Positions 42,089 to 51,346 of a stretch of 64,000 nucleotides of DNA are shown one piece after another; positions within the stretch are counted from its first letter, which is position 1, and every line of letters starts with the position of its first letter. Both the position numbers and the translations under genes were made by a program. The notes under the pieces were generated by a model. The model was given only the letters and a program-made list of their open reading frames with translations, had not been told where the DNA came from and made no database searches. The DNA comes from Pseudomonas libanensis. GTDB taxonomy: Bacteria; Pseudomonadota; Gammaproteobacteria; Pseudomonadales; Pseudomonadaceae. Where the stretch lies: assembly GCF_001439685.1 (NCBI RefSeq), contig NZ_JYLH01000004.1:62001-126000 (forward strand), written 5' to 3'.

Positions 42089-43915
42089 TCAATAACGGAA
42101 GTGTCCGCCCTGAATCTGTGCCAGCAACTGCCCGGTGACGGGCACGTAGCTGTCCGTACCTGGCAACCAGGCGTAGACCGGATCATTGCCGACCTTGTCC
42201 GGGTCGAACGCCTGCTCCTTGAGCTTCACTTTCTGGTACTTGAAGGTGCCGGTGGTTTCCATCTTTACCTTGATACGTAGAAACAGCGGCACCGCATAAT
42301 GCGGCAACTGCCCGTGGGCGAATTGCAACAATTGGCGCATGTCCAGGGCGGCCAGGGATTCACTGGGGGTGATGGCGACCATGCCTGCACGACCATTGGT
42401 GTTTTCGATCTCAACACCGTAGGCCACCACCTCGGCGATTTGCGGGTGTTGCAGCAGGACGTTTTCCACTTCGGTGGTCGAGACGTTTTCGCCCTTCCAG
42501 CGATAGGTATCGCCCAGGCGATCGACAAATTGCGCGTGGCCGAAACCGATGCTGCGCACCAGGTCGCCGGTGTTGAAATAGCGGTCGCCTTTTTCGAATA
42601 CGTCGGTCAGTACCACCTTGCGGTTCTTTTCCGGGTCGGTGTAGCCGTCGAAGGGCGACTTTTCATCAATGCGCGCCAATAACAGGCCCTGCCCGCCGGT
42701 GGGCACCTTGTCCATGAACCCATTGTTGCCGCGCAGCGGTTCGCCGGTGTCATGGGCGTAATCCACCAGCGCCCAATGCTGCAGGCAAAAGCCGATGGTG
42801 TTGTCAAAGTTCAGCACGTTGGTAAAGCCGATATTGCCGTCGCTGGCGGCATACAGTTCGCAGATATGCTCGACCCCATAACGCTGCTTGAACTGCGCCC
42901 ACACACCAGGACGCAGGCCGTTGCCGACCATCTTGGTCACCTGGTTATCGCGGTCTTGCGCACTCGCGGGCTGGTCGAGCAAATACCGGCACAGCTCGCC
43001 GACATAGCCCAGGGTGGTCGCCTTGAACTTGCGCGCATCGTCCCAGAACTGGCTGGCACTGAATTTGCGCCGAATGGCAAAGCCCGACGCGCCGATAATC
43101 GCCGCCCCCCAGCACACGCACAAGCCGGTGGCATGGTACAGCGGCAAAGTGCAATAGAGGACGTCCTGCGGCCCCATGTCCAGGGCGATACTGCCGAAGC
43201 TCACGGCGGTTTTGGTCCAGCGCCCGTGCTTCATGATGCCGGCCTTGGGCAAGCCGGTGGTGCCGGAGGTGTAGATATAGAAGCAGGGATCGTGGAAGAA
43301 CACCTGCGCGGAACTCGCCGGGTTGTCCACCGGACTATCGGCACTGGCGGCCATCAGGTCGATATAGCCGTCGGGCACCCTGCTGCCGGGCTGATCGGCC
43401 ACGAACCAGGTGCGCCCGGCCGGGATCTGAACTTGATCGCGCACTGCTGCGTAAGGACTCAGCAATTCGGCACCGACCACAATGGCAACCGGATTGACCA
43501 GGGTCAGGCTGTGCACCAGCGCCGCCTGGGTTTGCGAGGTGTTGAGCATGGCGCAGATGCCCCCCAGCTTGGCCACGGCCAACACGCTCAACAGCAACTC
43601 GGGGCGGTTCTCGATAAACAGCGCTACCACGTCACCCTTGCGGATGCCTTGGGCCTGCAGGTAGTGGGCGATGCGATTGGCATGCTGGTTGGCGTCGCGA
43701 TAGCTGATCGCGCTGTCAGCGTAAAGCAAGGCAGCGCCGTCAGGATTGCGCACGACGGCTTGCTCGAAATGCCAGCCCAAGCCGCAGGGTTGCCTGGGGT
43801 CAGTGACATTGGCAGCGCGCATGCCGCGAACCACTCGCGGCAGCGCTCGAACGATAGCAGGCACCTTGCGCAGCATCATGCTCCAGGTGATTAGGTCGTT
43901 TTGCGGATGACTCAT
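42089..43915 (-). CDS. long-chain acyl-CoA synthetase (FATP-like)
   Basis: A 608-residue AMP-forming ligase that activates fatty acids to acyl-CoA. The P-loop-like signature is YIYTSGTTGLPKAGIMKH near residue 213-230. Also visible are 'ELYAASDGNIGF' (A4/A5 region), 'FNTGDLVRSIGFGHAQFVDR' and 'DTYRWKGENVSTTEVENVLL', the FACS signature. The N-terminal segment and GENVSTTEVE form resemble the very-long-chain FATP branch rather than FadD1/FadD2. Chain-length preference cannot be read. It is transcribed singly. Confidence 0.93.
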   Translation of the reverse strand: MSHPQNDLITWSMMLRKVPAIVRALPRVVRGMRAANVTDPRQPCGLGWHFEQAVVRNPDGAALLYADSAISYRDANQHANRIAHYLQAQGIRKGDVVALFIENRPELLLSVLAVAKLGGICAMLNTSQTQAALVHSLTLVNPVAIVVGAELLSPYAAVRDQVQIPAGRTWFVADQPGSRVPDGYIDLMAASADSPVDNPASSAQVFFHDPCFYIYTSGTTGLPKAGIMKHGRWTKTAVSFGSIALDMGPQDVLYCTLPLYHATGLCVCWGAAIIGASGFAIRRKFSASQFWDDARKFKATTLGYVGELCRYLLDQPASAQDRDNQVTKMVGNGLRPGVWAQFKQRYGVEHICELYAASDGNIGFTNVLNFDNTIGFCLQHWALVDYAHDTGEPLRGNNGFMDKVPTGGQGLLLARIDEKSPFDGYTDPEKNRKVVLTDVFEKGDRYFNTGDLVRSIGFGHAQFVDRLGDTYRWKGENVSTTEVENVLLQHPQIAEVVAYGVEIENTNGRAGMVAITPSESLAALDMRQLLQFAHGQLPHYAVPLFLRIKVKMETTGTFKYQKVKLKEQAFDPDKVGNDPVYAWLPGTDSYVPVTGQLLAQIQGGHFRY

Positions 43916-44322
43916 GGCGGAACGTCCCTTTTCTTATTCTTGGTCTGATCGAGAACCTTCGACGGCCCCATAGGAATTCGCCGAATGGCTCGCAGGAAAA
44001 TACGTCAGCCATTCTTTGGCTGTACACGCAGGATTTGAAAAGTTTTGTATCCCAGGCAACGGTGGCCATTGGCGATGGAATTTTCTGGGAAAAATCGTGG
44101 TCAATAGTGTGGAGGGCCAACGGCCCTGCGTGAAATATGCTCGACCCGATAGCGCAAAATGCAGGATGCACGATGGGCCTTCATGCAAAATGCACGAAAA
44201 TGAAAACTGCAAAAATTTATAACTAACTGATTTATAACGTTTTTTTAAGACAGGCAATACTGGCACAATCACTGCACCTATCACTCCATGCTTGCCAACT
44301 TGAGCCAACGGAGCTGATAGAC
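43916..44322. promoter_or_regulatory. divergent intergenic region with duplicated GCAAAATGCA boxes
   Basis: This 407-bp region separates the acyl-CoA synthetase and DUF3509 genes. It holds a hairpin AGGGCC AAC GGCCCT (44113-44127) and two identical GCAAAATGCA boxes at 44154-44163 and 44185-44194, 31 bp apart (about three helical turns). The rest is AT-rich and probably promoter DNA for the DUF3509 gene. Confidence 0.5.
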
Positions 44323-44601
44323 ATGAGCCTGATCCAAGATAAATTCGCTTCAGTATTCTCCAACTACGACGTCACCACCCAACCACGTCCAGACGGCGGC
44401 ATCCTGTTGACCCTGCGCAACAGCGAAGGTAAGCAGGTCAAGCGTTCGATCTCCTACCAGCAGCTGCACACCGCCGATCAACTGACCTGGGTAATCAGCG
44501 CCATTCGCCGCGACCTGGCCGAACAAGCCAGTGAGCTGCCACAGATTTCGATGCTGCAAAGCCAGAACCGCTTTGCGCTGCCGACTTACCATTCGGCTTA
44601 A
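44323..44601 (+). CDS. DUF3509 domain-containing protein
   Basis: A 92-residue soluble protein typical of Pseudomonas: 'RPDGGILLTLRNSEGKQVKR', ISYQQLHTADQLTWVISAIRRDLA. Function is unknown. The start follows ACGGAGCTGATAGAC. A clear terminator comes 45 bp after the stop, so it is monocistronic. Confidence 0.88.
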   Translation: MSLIQDKFASVFSNYDVTTQPRPDGGILLTLRNSEGKQVKRSISYQQLHTADQLTWVISAIRRDLAEQASELPQISMLQSQNRFALPTYHSA

Positions 44602-44646
44602 GCGGCAGGGTCGAGTCCTGAATAGGTTTACGCCTGGTTCACCCCA

Positions 44647-44677
44647 ACGCCCGATGCATTTATCGGGCGTTTTTTAT
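44647..44677 (+). terminator. rho-independent terminator of DUF3509 gene
   Basis: ACGCCCGAT GCATTT ATCGGGCGT followed by TTTTTATT. A perfect 9-bp stem with a T run. Confidence 0.92.
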
Positions 44678-44767
44678 TCGGTCACGCAGCCCTCTTAGTG
44701 TTCCCCCAGTCTAGCCAAATGCCTCTAACGTCTAAGAACCCCCCGGTCGCCCAAGTACAGAATCGGC

Positions 44768-47611
44768 TCATCCATGAGTCTTTCCTCGCTCCGGGTAATC
44801 AACTACCAGCTCGCCGAGCTCTATGTCATGTTCCAGTCGGCAACGATGATCCACCAGCACCAAGGTGTTGCCGCTACGCTCGACGTAACGGTGTAACGCT
44901 TGCACACGCTCGGCCAATTGCTCAGCGCGCAACGCGATGAACGGCTCATCCAGTAACAACAAATGGTGGCGGTCCTCCGGTAACGCGCTCAGCCAGGTAT
45001 CCAGCCAGTCGCTTGCCCCGGGCTCACCGCCGAGCAGCACCAGGGAATTGCTGTCCAGGTAATAGCAGGTTGATGTCATGGCCTGCACCATGCCCGCCTC
45101 TTCGATGATCACGTCGGTGATACCGGCCACACCCTTGAGGTAATCGCTCTTGCCAGAACCGGAGTACCCCGATAGCGAATACAACCGGCCTCGTTCCAGG
45201 CTCAGGGCACGATAGGCACGTTGAGCAATAAAGGGCGCAATGCTCAGGCTCTGCTCGGCAATCGCCACGGCCACCGAGCTTTTGGGCCGGGCAAAATGCT
45301 GCAGGCGCTCCACCGACACCGACTGCGATTTGAAACCCGTGATGGCCAAAAATACATTGGCCAGATCGGAACGCACCAGCAGCAAAGCCGTGACCGCGAG
45401 CACAAAAGCCGAATCGCTGGTCCGGTAGAGGCTGCCCATCAGGACCACCAGGATAATCACTAGATCGCTGAGCAAAGTGCAACTGGCCGCCGTGACGGTG
45501 CGAGTGATAACACTGCGCATACGGGTGGTGTAGAAATGCCTGAGCCCCTCGGCTATCGTCCCACGCTGAGTGAGCGCTAGCCAATCACCCAGGCGTTCGA
45601 AACCCACGCCACCGGCCCGGGAAATGGAAAACGTCACATGGGCCGAGCGCAGTAGAGAGTCGAATCCCTTAACGCTTTCCACCCGGGCCCGATATAGCTC
45701 TTTTATGGAAAGCCGGTACAGTACCGCCAGCAAGCCGCTGAACAGCAGCGCCACAGCGATGCCGAACAGGCCGACCCCCATCCACAAGGCCCCGCCATTG
45801 CACAACAACAGCGCGATAATCCAGGCAATGTCGTGGGCATACCAGGCGATGCGTTCGAATGTCGTGGTGACGTCGCGAGAGACCACCTGCAGCCCATCGG
45901 CCAAGCCGGTGATCCGGATGTCTCGCAGGCCATCGGTGAACAAGCGGGAAAAGCGGCTGCGCAACAGATTCTCGATAAACAGCCCGGCAGCGATTCCTGC
46001 CCCTACCCCGGCCACGGCATACAACAGAACCTGCCAAGGCGATAAACCTGCCTCTGGCAGCGTCAGGTTGGCCGCATAGCTCATCATCAGCGCCGGCACC
46101 AACAACATCAGCACACCCCAGCCACAATACTTGAACAGATCGCCGAGACTGAAGCGGTCCAGTGCCCGGTAGCCGACCGGCACCGTCGAAGCCGTCCGCT
46201 CACCAACCTCCGCGGGCGAGCCTTTGCGCTGCGCTATCGCGCTTGCTGCCGATGGGCTGAAGCTTACCCAGGACAGGCGCTCCAAGGCGCCCTTCACTGC
46301 CAGCGCGGCCGCAGCGTCCAACGTGCAGAGGTCGTGGTCGATACTTAGGATTCCGTCCTGGGCACGGGCCAGAAACACCCCGCGCAACAGTTGCAGGCGC
46401 AGGCGCTGCCCGGCGGAGAGATTGCTCCCGTCCAGCTCGATGGGCAACTGCAGGACCTGCTGTGGGTCCGGCCCCAGCTCGGGTACCAGCCGGAAAGCGC
46501 CCAGCAACGCGTGCAGGTCCTCGCGCTGGCTTTCCAGCGGGCCAGGAATCAGTTCGACCAGCTTCGCGGGCCAGACCGGCCAGTCGGCATCGAACTCGAT
46601 CACGCTGCGGGCCTGATCGGCGGCGGGTCGCAGCACCGAATGCCCGGAGGAATTCTGATACAGGCCATTGAGTGCTTCCAGGGAGCGGCCGACAGCCTTG
46701 TAACTCACATAGGAACGGGGCAGCGCTAGCACCGCCGCCAGCAACGGAATGCTCAGCCAGAAAATCGCCCCGTCCCAGACCGGGGCCGATTCCGAGGAGC
46801 CCACCAGCCCCAGCAACACAAAGGGAATCAAGCGGCCGAAACCGATGATGTAGCTGTCGGCACCGCGCAACAGCGTATCCACGTTACGCAGGCAGCGTTC
46901 GCCCGCCAGTGTCCGCTCGATGCTCTGCAAGGCCGTCCGGTCAGCGAACTGCTTGAGCCACGGGCCTTCACGCAACCATGCCGAACACTGTTCGATACGC
47001 TGCGCCGCCATATCCATGATCCGCTGGTAGTTGCGGTCCGAGAGCCAGGACAGCAGATAGGAAAGCGGCAGGAACACACCGATCACCGCAACCGCCCAGA
47101 ACCCTGCCGTGCCAAAGACCAGCAACGCCAGCAGGATTGAAAGCAGCAGGAAAACCGGAATAGCCAACAGGTTAACGCTAGCACCGACGCCATCGAGAAT
47201 GACGCTGAAATCCCGCGAAACCACCCGTTCCAGCACCGACACCTCTACCTGGGTCTGCATCTTGCGCGCCAGAAGGCGCTCGAACTCGCGGCATAACCTC
47301 AGGGAGATGTAGCGTTCCAGATTGAGCTCGCTCACCATCAGCAAAAAACCGCTGATGGCCAAGAACGCCAGGAGCGCGGTGTCTGTCAGTACGATATCGG
47401 CACTGCCTTGGGCCACCACCAAGGTGCTCAGCTTGTAGATGAACAACAGCGGCACGTTGTATTGCAACAACGACACCAATACATAAGCGCCGACCGCCCA
47501 GGGCGCAAGGTTGAAGGCCAGGCCGAAAAAGCCGTCGGCGAAAGCTCGCTCTTCGGAGCGAGCGAACGGCTGATAGCGCAGCACCGGCGTAAACCAGTAT
47601 ATCCAATTCAC
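44768..47611 (-). CDS. fused ABC transporter with two degenerate, complementary NBDs
   Basis: A 947-residue protein with two ABC exporter halves in one chain. The first has a transmembrane domain (about residues 20-320) and an NBD with 'LSAGQRLRLQLLRGVFLA' (signature) but no Walker A: the expected place reads IPGPLESQREDL. The second has a transmembrane domain (about 530-770) and an NBD with Walker A SGYSGSGKSDYLKG and Walker B 'HHLLLLDEPFIAL' but no LSGGQ. Together they can form only one consensus ATP site. GTG 47611 has GGAGG eight bases upstream and overlaps the preceding TGA. The substrate is unknown. Nearest roles would be peptide or lipid export. Confidence 0.8.
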   Translation of the reverse strand: MNWIYWFTPVLRYQPFARSEERAFADGFFGLAFNLAPWAVGAYVLVSLLQYNVPLLFIYKLSTLVVAQGSADIVLTDTALLAFLAISGFLLMVSELNLERYISLRLCREFERLLARKMQTQVEVSVLERVVSRDFSVILDGVGASVNLLAIPVFLLLSILLALLVFGTAGFWAVAVIGVFLPLSYLLSWLSDRNYQRIMDMAAQRIEQCSAWLREGPWLKQFADRTALQSIERTLAGERCLRNVDTLLRGADSYIIGFGRLIPFVLLGLVGSSESAPVWDGAIFWLSIPLLAAVLALPRSYVSYKAVGRSLEALNGLYQNSSGHSVLRPAADQARSVIEFDADWPVWPAKLVELIPGPLESQREDLHALLGAFRLVPELGPDPQQVLQLPIELDGSNLSAGQRLRLQLLRGVFLARAQDGILSIDHDLCTLDAAAALAVKGALERLSWVSFSPSAASAIAQRKGSPAEVGERTASTVPVGYRALDRFSLGDLFKYCGWGVLMLLVPALMMSYAANLTLPEAGLSPWQVLLYAVAGVGAGIAAGLFIENLLRSRFSRLFTDGLRDIRITGLADGLQVVSRDVTTTFERIAWYAHDIAWIIALLLCNGGALWMGVGLFGIAVALLFSGLLAVLYRLSIKELYRARVESVKGFDSLLRSAHVTFSISRAGGVGFERLGDWLALTQRGTIAEGLRHFYTTRMRSVITRTVTAASCTLLSDLVIILVVLMGSLYRTSDSAFVLAVTALLLVRSDLANVFLAITGFKSQSVSVERLQHFARPKSSVAVAIAEQSLSIAPFIAQRAYRALSLERGRLYSLSGYSGSGKSDYLKGVAGITDVIIEEAGMVQAMTSTCYYLDSNSLVLLGGEPGASDWLDTWLSALPEDRHHLLLLDEPFIALRAEQLAERVQALHRYVERSGNTLVLVDHRCRLEHDIELGELVVDYPERGKTHG

Positions 47612-47876
47612 GACAGCGCCTCCTCGCAGTACACCCGACCAGGCTCCAGGGCCTGCACACGCAGCAGGCAGTCTTGGATTTTCTGCAGATCGTAATAGTG
47701 GGCGGGAATTTTCCGACATGCACAGTAACGGGCCACCCATTCCTCCAGTGAGTCTCCAAGTCGAGGATGCGCACGCCATCCACGGTAACGAGCAGATGTT
47801 CCGACTTGCAGTCACAGGAAATACAAGACACCCGATGCGGTGTCTCGGGCGTTTCGAGGCTGAAATAGGTGTAAAC
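47608..47876 (-). pseudogene. small Cys-rich gene split by a frameshift (or a 42-residue coupled ORF)
   Basis: Two adjoining phases look coding. The first reads 'SCISCDCKSEHLLVTVDGVR' and ILDL. The second, offset by one base near 47750, reads 'DSLEEWVARYCACRKIPAHY', then 'YDLQKIQDCLLRVQ' and VYCEEALS, and stops at TGA overlapping the ABC gene start (GTGA). The overlap implies the second phase is translated. Within it, GTG 47736 preceded by GGAGGA could start a 42-residue peptide. So this is either a gene broken by a one-base indel, a frameshifted gene, or an independent small ORF. I know no family for it. Confidence 0.5.
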
Positions 47877-47885
47877 CTATTTCAG
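47860..47885. promoter_or_regulatory. perfect 11-bp inverted repeat, 4-nt loop
   Basis: CTGAAATAGGT GTAA ACCTATTTCAG lies between the LuxR-type gene and the downstream unit. There is no T run, so an operator or RNA hairpin is more likely than a terminator. Confidence 0.65.
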
Positions 47886-47896
47886 GACTGGACACT

Positions 47897-48166
47897 TCAA
47901 CACAAGCCCTGGCGGGAGGCTTCGTTCATCGCCTGCACACGGTTGGTGACATCCAGCTTGCCGTAGATATTGCGCAGATGGAATTTCACTGTGGCTTCGG
48001 AGGTGGCGCGAATCTGGCTGATCTCCCAGACGGTCTTGCCCTCTGAGGCCCACCGCAGGATTTCCAGCTCCGTCGGCGTCAGGGGCTTGCCAGACAAGCT
48101 CAGGCGTTTCCTGACAGCCGTGGGTACGATCACCAACGGGCGATATGTCTGCTCTGGGCCATTCAT
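47897..48166 (-). CDS. LuxR-type HTH transcriptional regulator (DNA-binding domain only)
   Basis: An 89-residue protein consisting almost only of a GerE/LuxR helix-turn-helix: 'LTPTELEILRWASEGKTVWE', ISQIRATSEATVKFHLRNIYGKLDVTNRVQA. It has no receiver or autoinducer domain, only a short N-terminal stretch (MNGPEQTYRPLVIVPTAV). ATG 48166 follows AAAGGAGAGAGCA. It sits upstream of the broken small gene and the fused ABC transporter on the same strand, so it probably controls them. Confidence 0.88.
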   Translation of the reverse strand: MNGPEQTYRPLVIVPTAVRKRLSLSGKPLTPTELEILRWASEGKTVWEISQIRATSEATVKFHLRNIYGKLDVTNRVQAMNEASRQGLC

Positions 48167-48377
48167 TGCTCTCTCCTTTGATATCTGCTGATGCGCTGCC
48201 ACCTTTCGGATTCTTCTTATTGACAGATGGCATAAACATTGACGCGGAACAGAGAGTTACATAACGAATGGAGTCAAAGCGTAAAGCACAGAATAAACAG
48301 CTTCGCCCTACAACTAATTAGGTTTCTTCCCACAGCAAATTCCAACTTGCCTGGGTTGAATATTCAATTTTTTATGC

Positions 48378-48908
48378 TTAGTCGTCCAATTCCGGAAAAC
48401 GAACAGCTATGTCGTCGCCGGTGAGTTTGGGTACCCGGCCTTGGACGGTGTCGAACAAGCGCAGCGTTACACAGTGCGGGTTCTCGCCCATATCGAACCA
48501 GTGGGGTAAACCCGCCGGGATGATCAGCAGGTCATGTTTCTCACAGCGCACGCCGTAGACATAATCGTCTATATGGAGAGTGAACAGCCCCTGGCCGGCG
48601 ACGAAGAAGCATACGTGATCTTCACTGTAGGTTCGTTCAGCCAGGCCCTGGGTGCGCAGCTCATCCTTCTGTGGATGGTCATTCTCTACGCGAATCACTT
48701 CCACGGCGGCGTAGCCGAGGGCATCGATCTGCGCCCGGTAAGCCTCGATCATTTCAGCCTCACTGGCGCCCTTCTCGACAGCGCTGGGCTGCCAGCGCTC
48801 AAAGCGCACGCCGTGTTCGGCCAGGGTCGACTGGATATCATCGACATGGGTGAGCACCTTGTTCGGGGTATCCGCAGTGGCGATGGGGTAGACGGCTACA
48901 TAACTCAT
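48378..48908 (-). CDS. acireductone dioxygenase-like cupin lacking the metal ligands
   Basis: A 176-residue protein aligning end to end with ARD/MtnD of the methionine salvage pathway ('NKVLTHVDDIQSTLAEHGVR', 'FFVAGQGLFTLHIDDYVYGV', 'PAGLPHWFDMGENPH'). Active ARD has H-x-H-x-x-x-E, for example in EHTHSDDEVRFF. Here the segment is ERTYSEDHVCFF: the two His and the Glu are replaced by Arg, Tyr and His, and only the distal His (PHWFDMG) remains. It is therefore unlikely to be a normal dioxygenase. No mtnB or mtnC is adjacent. It overlaps the MFS gene by 4 bp. Confidence 0.85.
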   Translation of the reverse strand: MSYVAVYPIATADTPNKVLTHVDDIQSTLAEHGVRFERWQPSAVEKGASEAEMIEAYRAQIDALGYAAVEVIRVENDHPQKDELRTQGLAERTYSEDHVCFFVAGQGLFTLHIDDYVYGVRCEKHDLLIIPAGLPHWFDMGENPHCVTLRLFDTVQGRVPKLTGDDIAVRFPELDD

Positions 48909-50068
48909 TGCATGGCTCCTTGGTTCGGCTCTTGCAATCGAAGGCCAATGATAATGGCGGCGGCCAGGGCCGCGGCGCTGGCGATACTGAACGTCAGGGT
49001 CGGCCCCAACAGGTTCCAGCTATAGCCGGAATACAGGGCACCGAGGGCGCCGCCCGTGCCGGCCAATGCCGCATACAGCGCCTGGCCCTGGCCTTGCTGG
49101 CGGTCACCGAAACTGCGTTGCACAAAGGCAATTGCCGCCGCGTGAAAGCTGCCGAACGTGGCGGCATGCAGCAGCTGCGCCAGGAGCAGCACCCAGAAAA
49201 GCTCGGCGAATGAACCCAGCAGCAGCCAGCGCAGCGCCGCCAGCAGAAAACTTGCCAATAGCACCCGACGCACGGAAAAACGCGCAAGGATGCGGCTCAT
49301 GGCCAGGAACATCAGCACCTCCGCCACCACCCCCAGCGCCCACAACAGGCCGATCACACCACGGCTGTAGCCCAAGTGTTCCAGATGCAGGGTGAGGAAG
49401 GTGTAGTACGGCCCATGGCTCATTTGCATCAGCGCCACGCAGGCATAAAACGCCAGCACCCCGGGACTGCGCAATTGCTTGAGGAAACCGTCTCCGGCCA
49501 GGCGCTTGCCGTGACTGGTGGGCTGCGCGTTCGGCACCCACAGGCTGGCACCAATGATGCCGGCCATGATCACCACGACCACCACCGGGTAGATATCCAG
49601 GCTCAGCCAGTCGAACAGACGCCCCATGATCACCACGGTGAGGATAAAACCAATCGAGCCCCACAGGCGGACCTGGCTGTAACGCGAGGTCTGCTTGTGC
49701 AGGTGGGCCAGGGTGATGACTTCAAACTGCGGCAGCACCGCATGCCAGAAGAATGCGTGCAGGGCCATGACCATCGCCAGCCAGGCGTAGGTCTTGCTGA
49801 CGAAGATCAGGCAGAAACTGGCCAGGGTGCACACCGCGCCAAACCGCACGATGACCAGGCGCCGGCCAGTGTAGTCGCCGATCCAGCCCCACAGGTTCGG
49901 CGCCACGCAGCGCATCAGCATGGGGATGGCCACCAGCTCGCCGATGCGCGCACTGGAGAACCCCAGGTGATCGAAGTACAGCGCCAGGAACGGCGCCGTC
50001 GCTCCCAGCAGGGCGAAGTAGAACAGGTAGAAGCTGGAGAGGCGCCAGTACGGGAGCGGCGGGGTCAT
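48905..50068 (-). CDS. MFS transporter (HcaT-like)
   Basis: A 387-residue, 12-helix membrane protein: MTPPLPYWRLSSFYLFYFAL, 'GELVAIPMLMRCVAPNLWGW' and 'IGDYTGRR' (motif A-like), and 'GLLWALGVVAEVLMFLAMSR' in the second half. It resembles the 3-phenylpropionate/nucleoside-type MFS family found beside aroC in pseudomonads. The substrate is unknown. ATG 50068 matches the usual N-terminus. TTG 50089 with GAGGTG upstream is an alternative. The ARD-like gene follows with a 4-bp overlap. Confidence 0.88.
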   Translation of the reverse strand: MTPPLPYWRLSSFYLFYFALLGATAPFLALYFDHLGFSSARIGELVAIPMLMRCVAPNLWGWIGDYTGRRLVIVRFGAVCTLASFCLIFVSKTYAWLAMVMALHAFFWHAVLPQFEVITLAHLHKQTSRYSQVRLWGSIGFILTVVIMGRLFDWLSLDIYPVVVVVIMAGIIGASLWVPNAQPTSHGKRLAGDGFLKQLRSPGVLAFYACVALMQMSHGPYYTFLTLHLEHLGYSRGVIGLLWALGVVAEVLMFLAMSRILARFSVRRVLLASFLLAALRWLLLGSFAELFWVLLLAQLLHAATFGSFHAAAIAFVQRSFGDRQQGQGQALYAALAGTGGALGALYSGYSWNLLGPTLTFSIASAAALAAAIIIGLRLQEPNQGAMQ

Positions 50069-50111
50069 TTCAAGGGGGGCTGCGAGCAAGCTCGCACCTC
50101 GCCACAGAACG

Positions 50112-51203
50112 TCACAGCTGGCCCAGTACCGGCGTACTCACGCGCACATCGGCATTTTGCCCACGGTTGCGCAGCAGATGGTCCATCAGCACGATGGCCA
50201 TCATGGCCTCGGCAATCGGCGTGGCGCGGATGCCGACGCACGGGTCGTGGCGGCCCTTGGTGATCACGTCCACCGGGTTGCCGTGTACATCGATCGAACG
50301 ACCCGGCGTGGTAATGCTCGAGGTCGCCTTGAGCGCCAGGTGCGCCACGATCGGCTGGCCGGAGGAAATACCGCCGAGGATGCCGCCCGCGTTATTGCTG
50401 AGGAACCCTTCCGGGGTCAGCTCATCGCGGTGTTCGGTGCCGCGTTGGGCGATGCAGGCAAAACCGGCGCCGATTTCCACGCCCTTCACCGCATTGATGC
50501 TCATCAGTGCATGGGCCAGCTCGGCGTCGAGGCGGTCGAAGATCGGCTCGCCCAGGCCCGGCTTCACCCCTTCGGCCACCACGGTGATCTTGGCGCCGAC
50601 GGAGTCCTGGTCGCGGCGCAACTGGTCCATGTAGGCTTCCAGCTCCGGCACCTTGTCCGGATCGGGGCAGAAGAAAGCATTGTCTTGCACGCTGTCCCAG
50701 CTCTTGAACGGGATTTCAATCGGGCCCAGCTGGCTCATGTAGCCACGGATGACGATGCCCTGGGTGGCCAGGTATTTCTTGGCGATTGCACCGGCAGCCA
50801 CGCGCATCGCAGTTTCCCGCGCCGAGCTGCGGCCACCGCCACGGTAGTCGCGCTCGCCGTATTTGTGATGGTAGGTGTAATCCGCGTGGGACGGGCGGAA
50901 CAGGTCTTTGATCGCCGAGTAGTCCTTGGACTTCTGGTCGGTGTTGCGAATCAACAGTCCAATGGCGCAGCCGGTGGTGCGGCCCTCGAAAACCCCGGAG
51001 AGGATTTCGACTTCGTCCGGTTCCTGGCGCTGGGTGGTGTGGCGGCTGGTGCCGGGCTTGCGGCGGTCCAGGTCGCGCTGCAGGTCTTCCAGGCTCAGCT
51101 CCAGGCCAGGCGGGCAGCCGTCGACAATGGCGACCAACGCCGGGCCATGGCTTTCGCCCGCGGTGGTGACAGTGAACAATTTGCCGAAGGTATTGCCGGA
51201 CAT
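50112..51203 (-). CDS. aroC: chorismate synthase
   Basis: A 363-residue FMN-dependent enzyme converting EPSP to chorismate, the last step of the shikimate pathway. All three family signatures are visible: [18 protein letters not shown] near residue 16-33, '[20 protein letters not shown]' near 124-143, and '[20 protein letters not shown]' plus KGRHDPCVG near the end. Length is typical of the bacterial enzyme. The MFS gene follows 43 bp downstream on the same strand. Confidence 0.97.
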   Translation of the reverse strand: MSGNTFGKLFTVTTAGESHGPALVAIVDGCPPGLELSLEDLQRDLDRRKPGTSRHTTQRQEPDEVEILSGVFEGRTTGCAIGLLIRNTDQKSKDYSAIKDLFRPSHADYTYHHKYGERDYRGGGRSSARETAMRVAAGAIAKKYLATQGIVIRGYMSQLGPIEIPFKSWDSVQDNAFFCPDPDKVPELEAYMDQLRRDQDSVGAKITVVAEGVKPGLGEPIFDRLDAELAHALMSINAVKGVEIGAGFACIAQRGTEHRDELTPEGFLSNNAGGILGGISSGQPIVAHLALKATSSITTPGRSIDVHGNPVDVITKGRHDPCVGIRATPIAEAMMAIVLMDHLLRNRGQNADVRVSTPVLGQL

Positions 51204-51346
51204 GCAGGGCGCTCCGTGAAATCAGTTGAATCAAGTCAACCGTAATAACTTAAGACGGCCAGTATACGCAGGCTAACCGACTAGTTCATCCTCGAAACCT
51301 TACCGGTAGACGTTGGTCCAACCGGCACCTCTCTGATGATGGCGCG

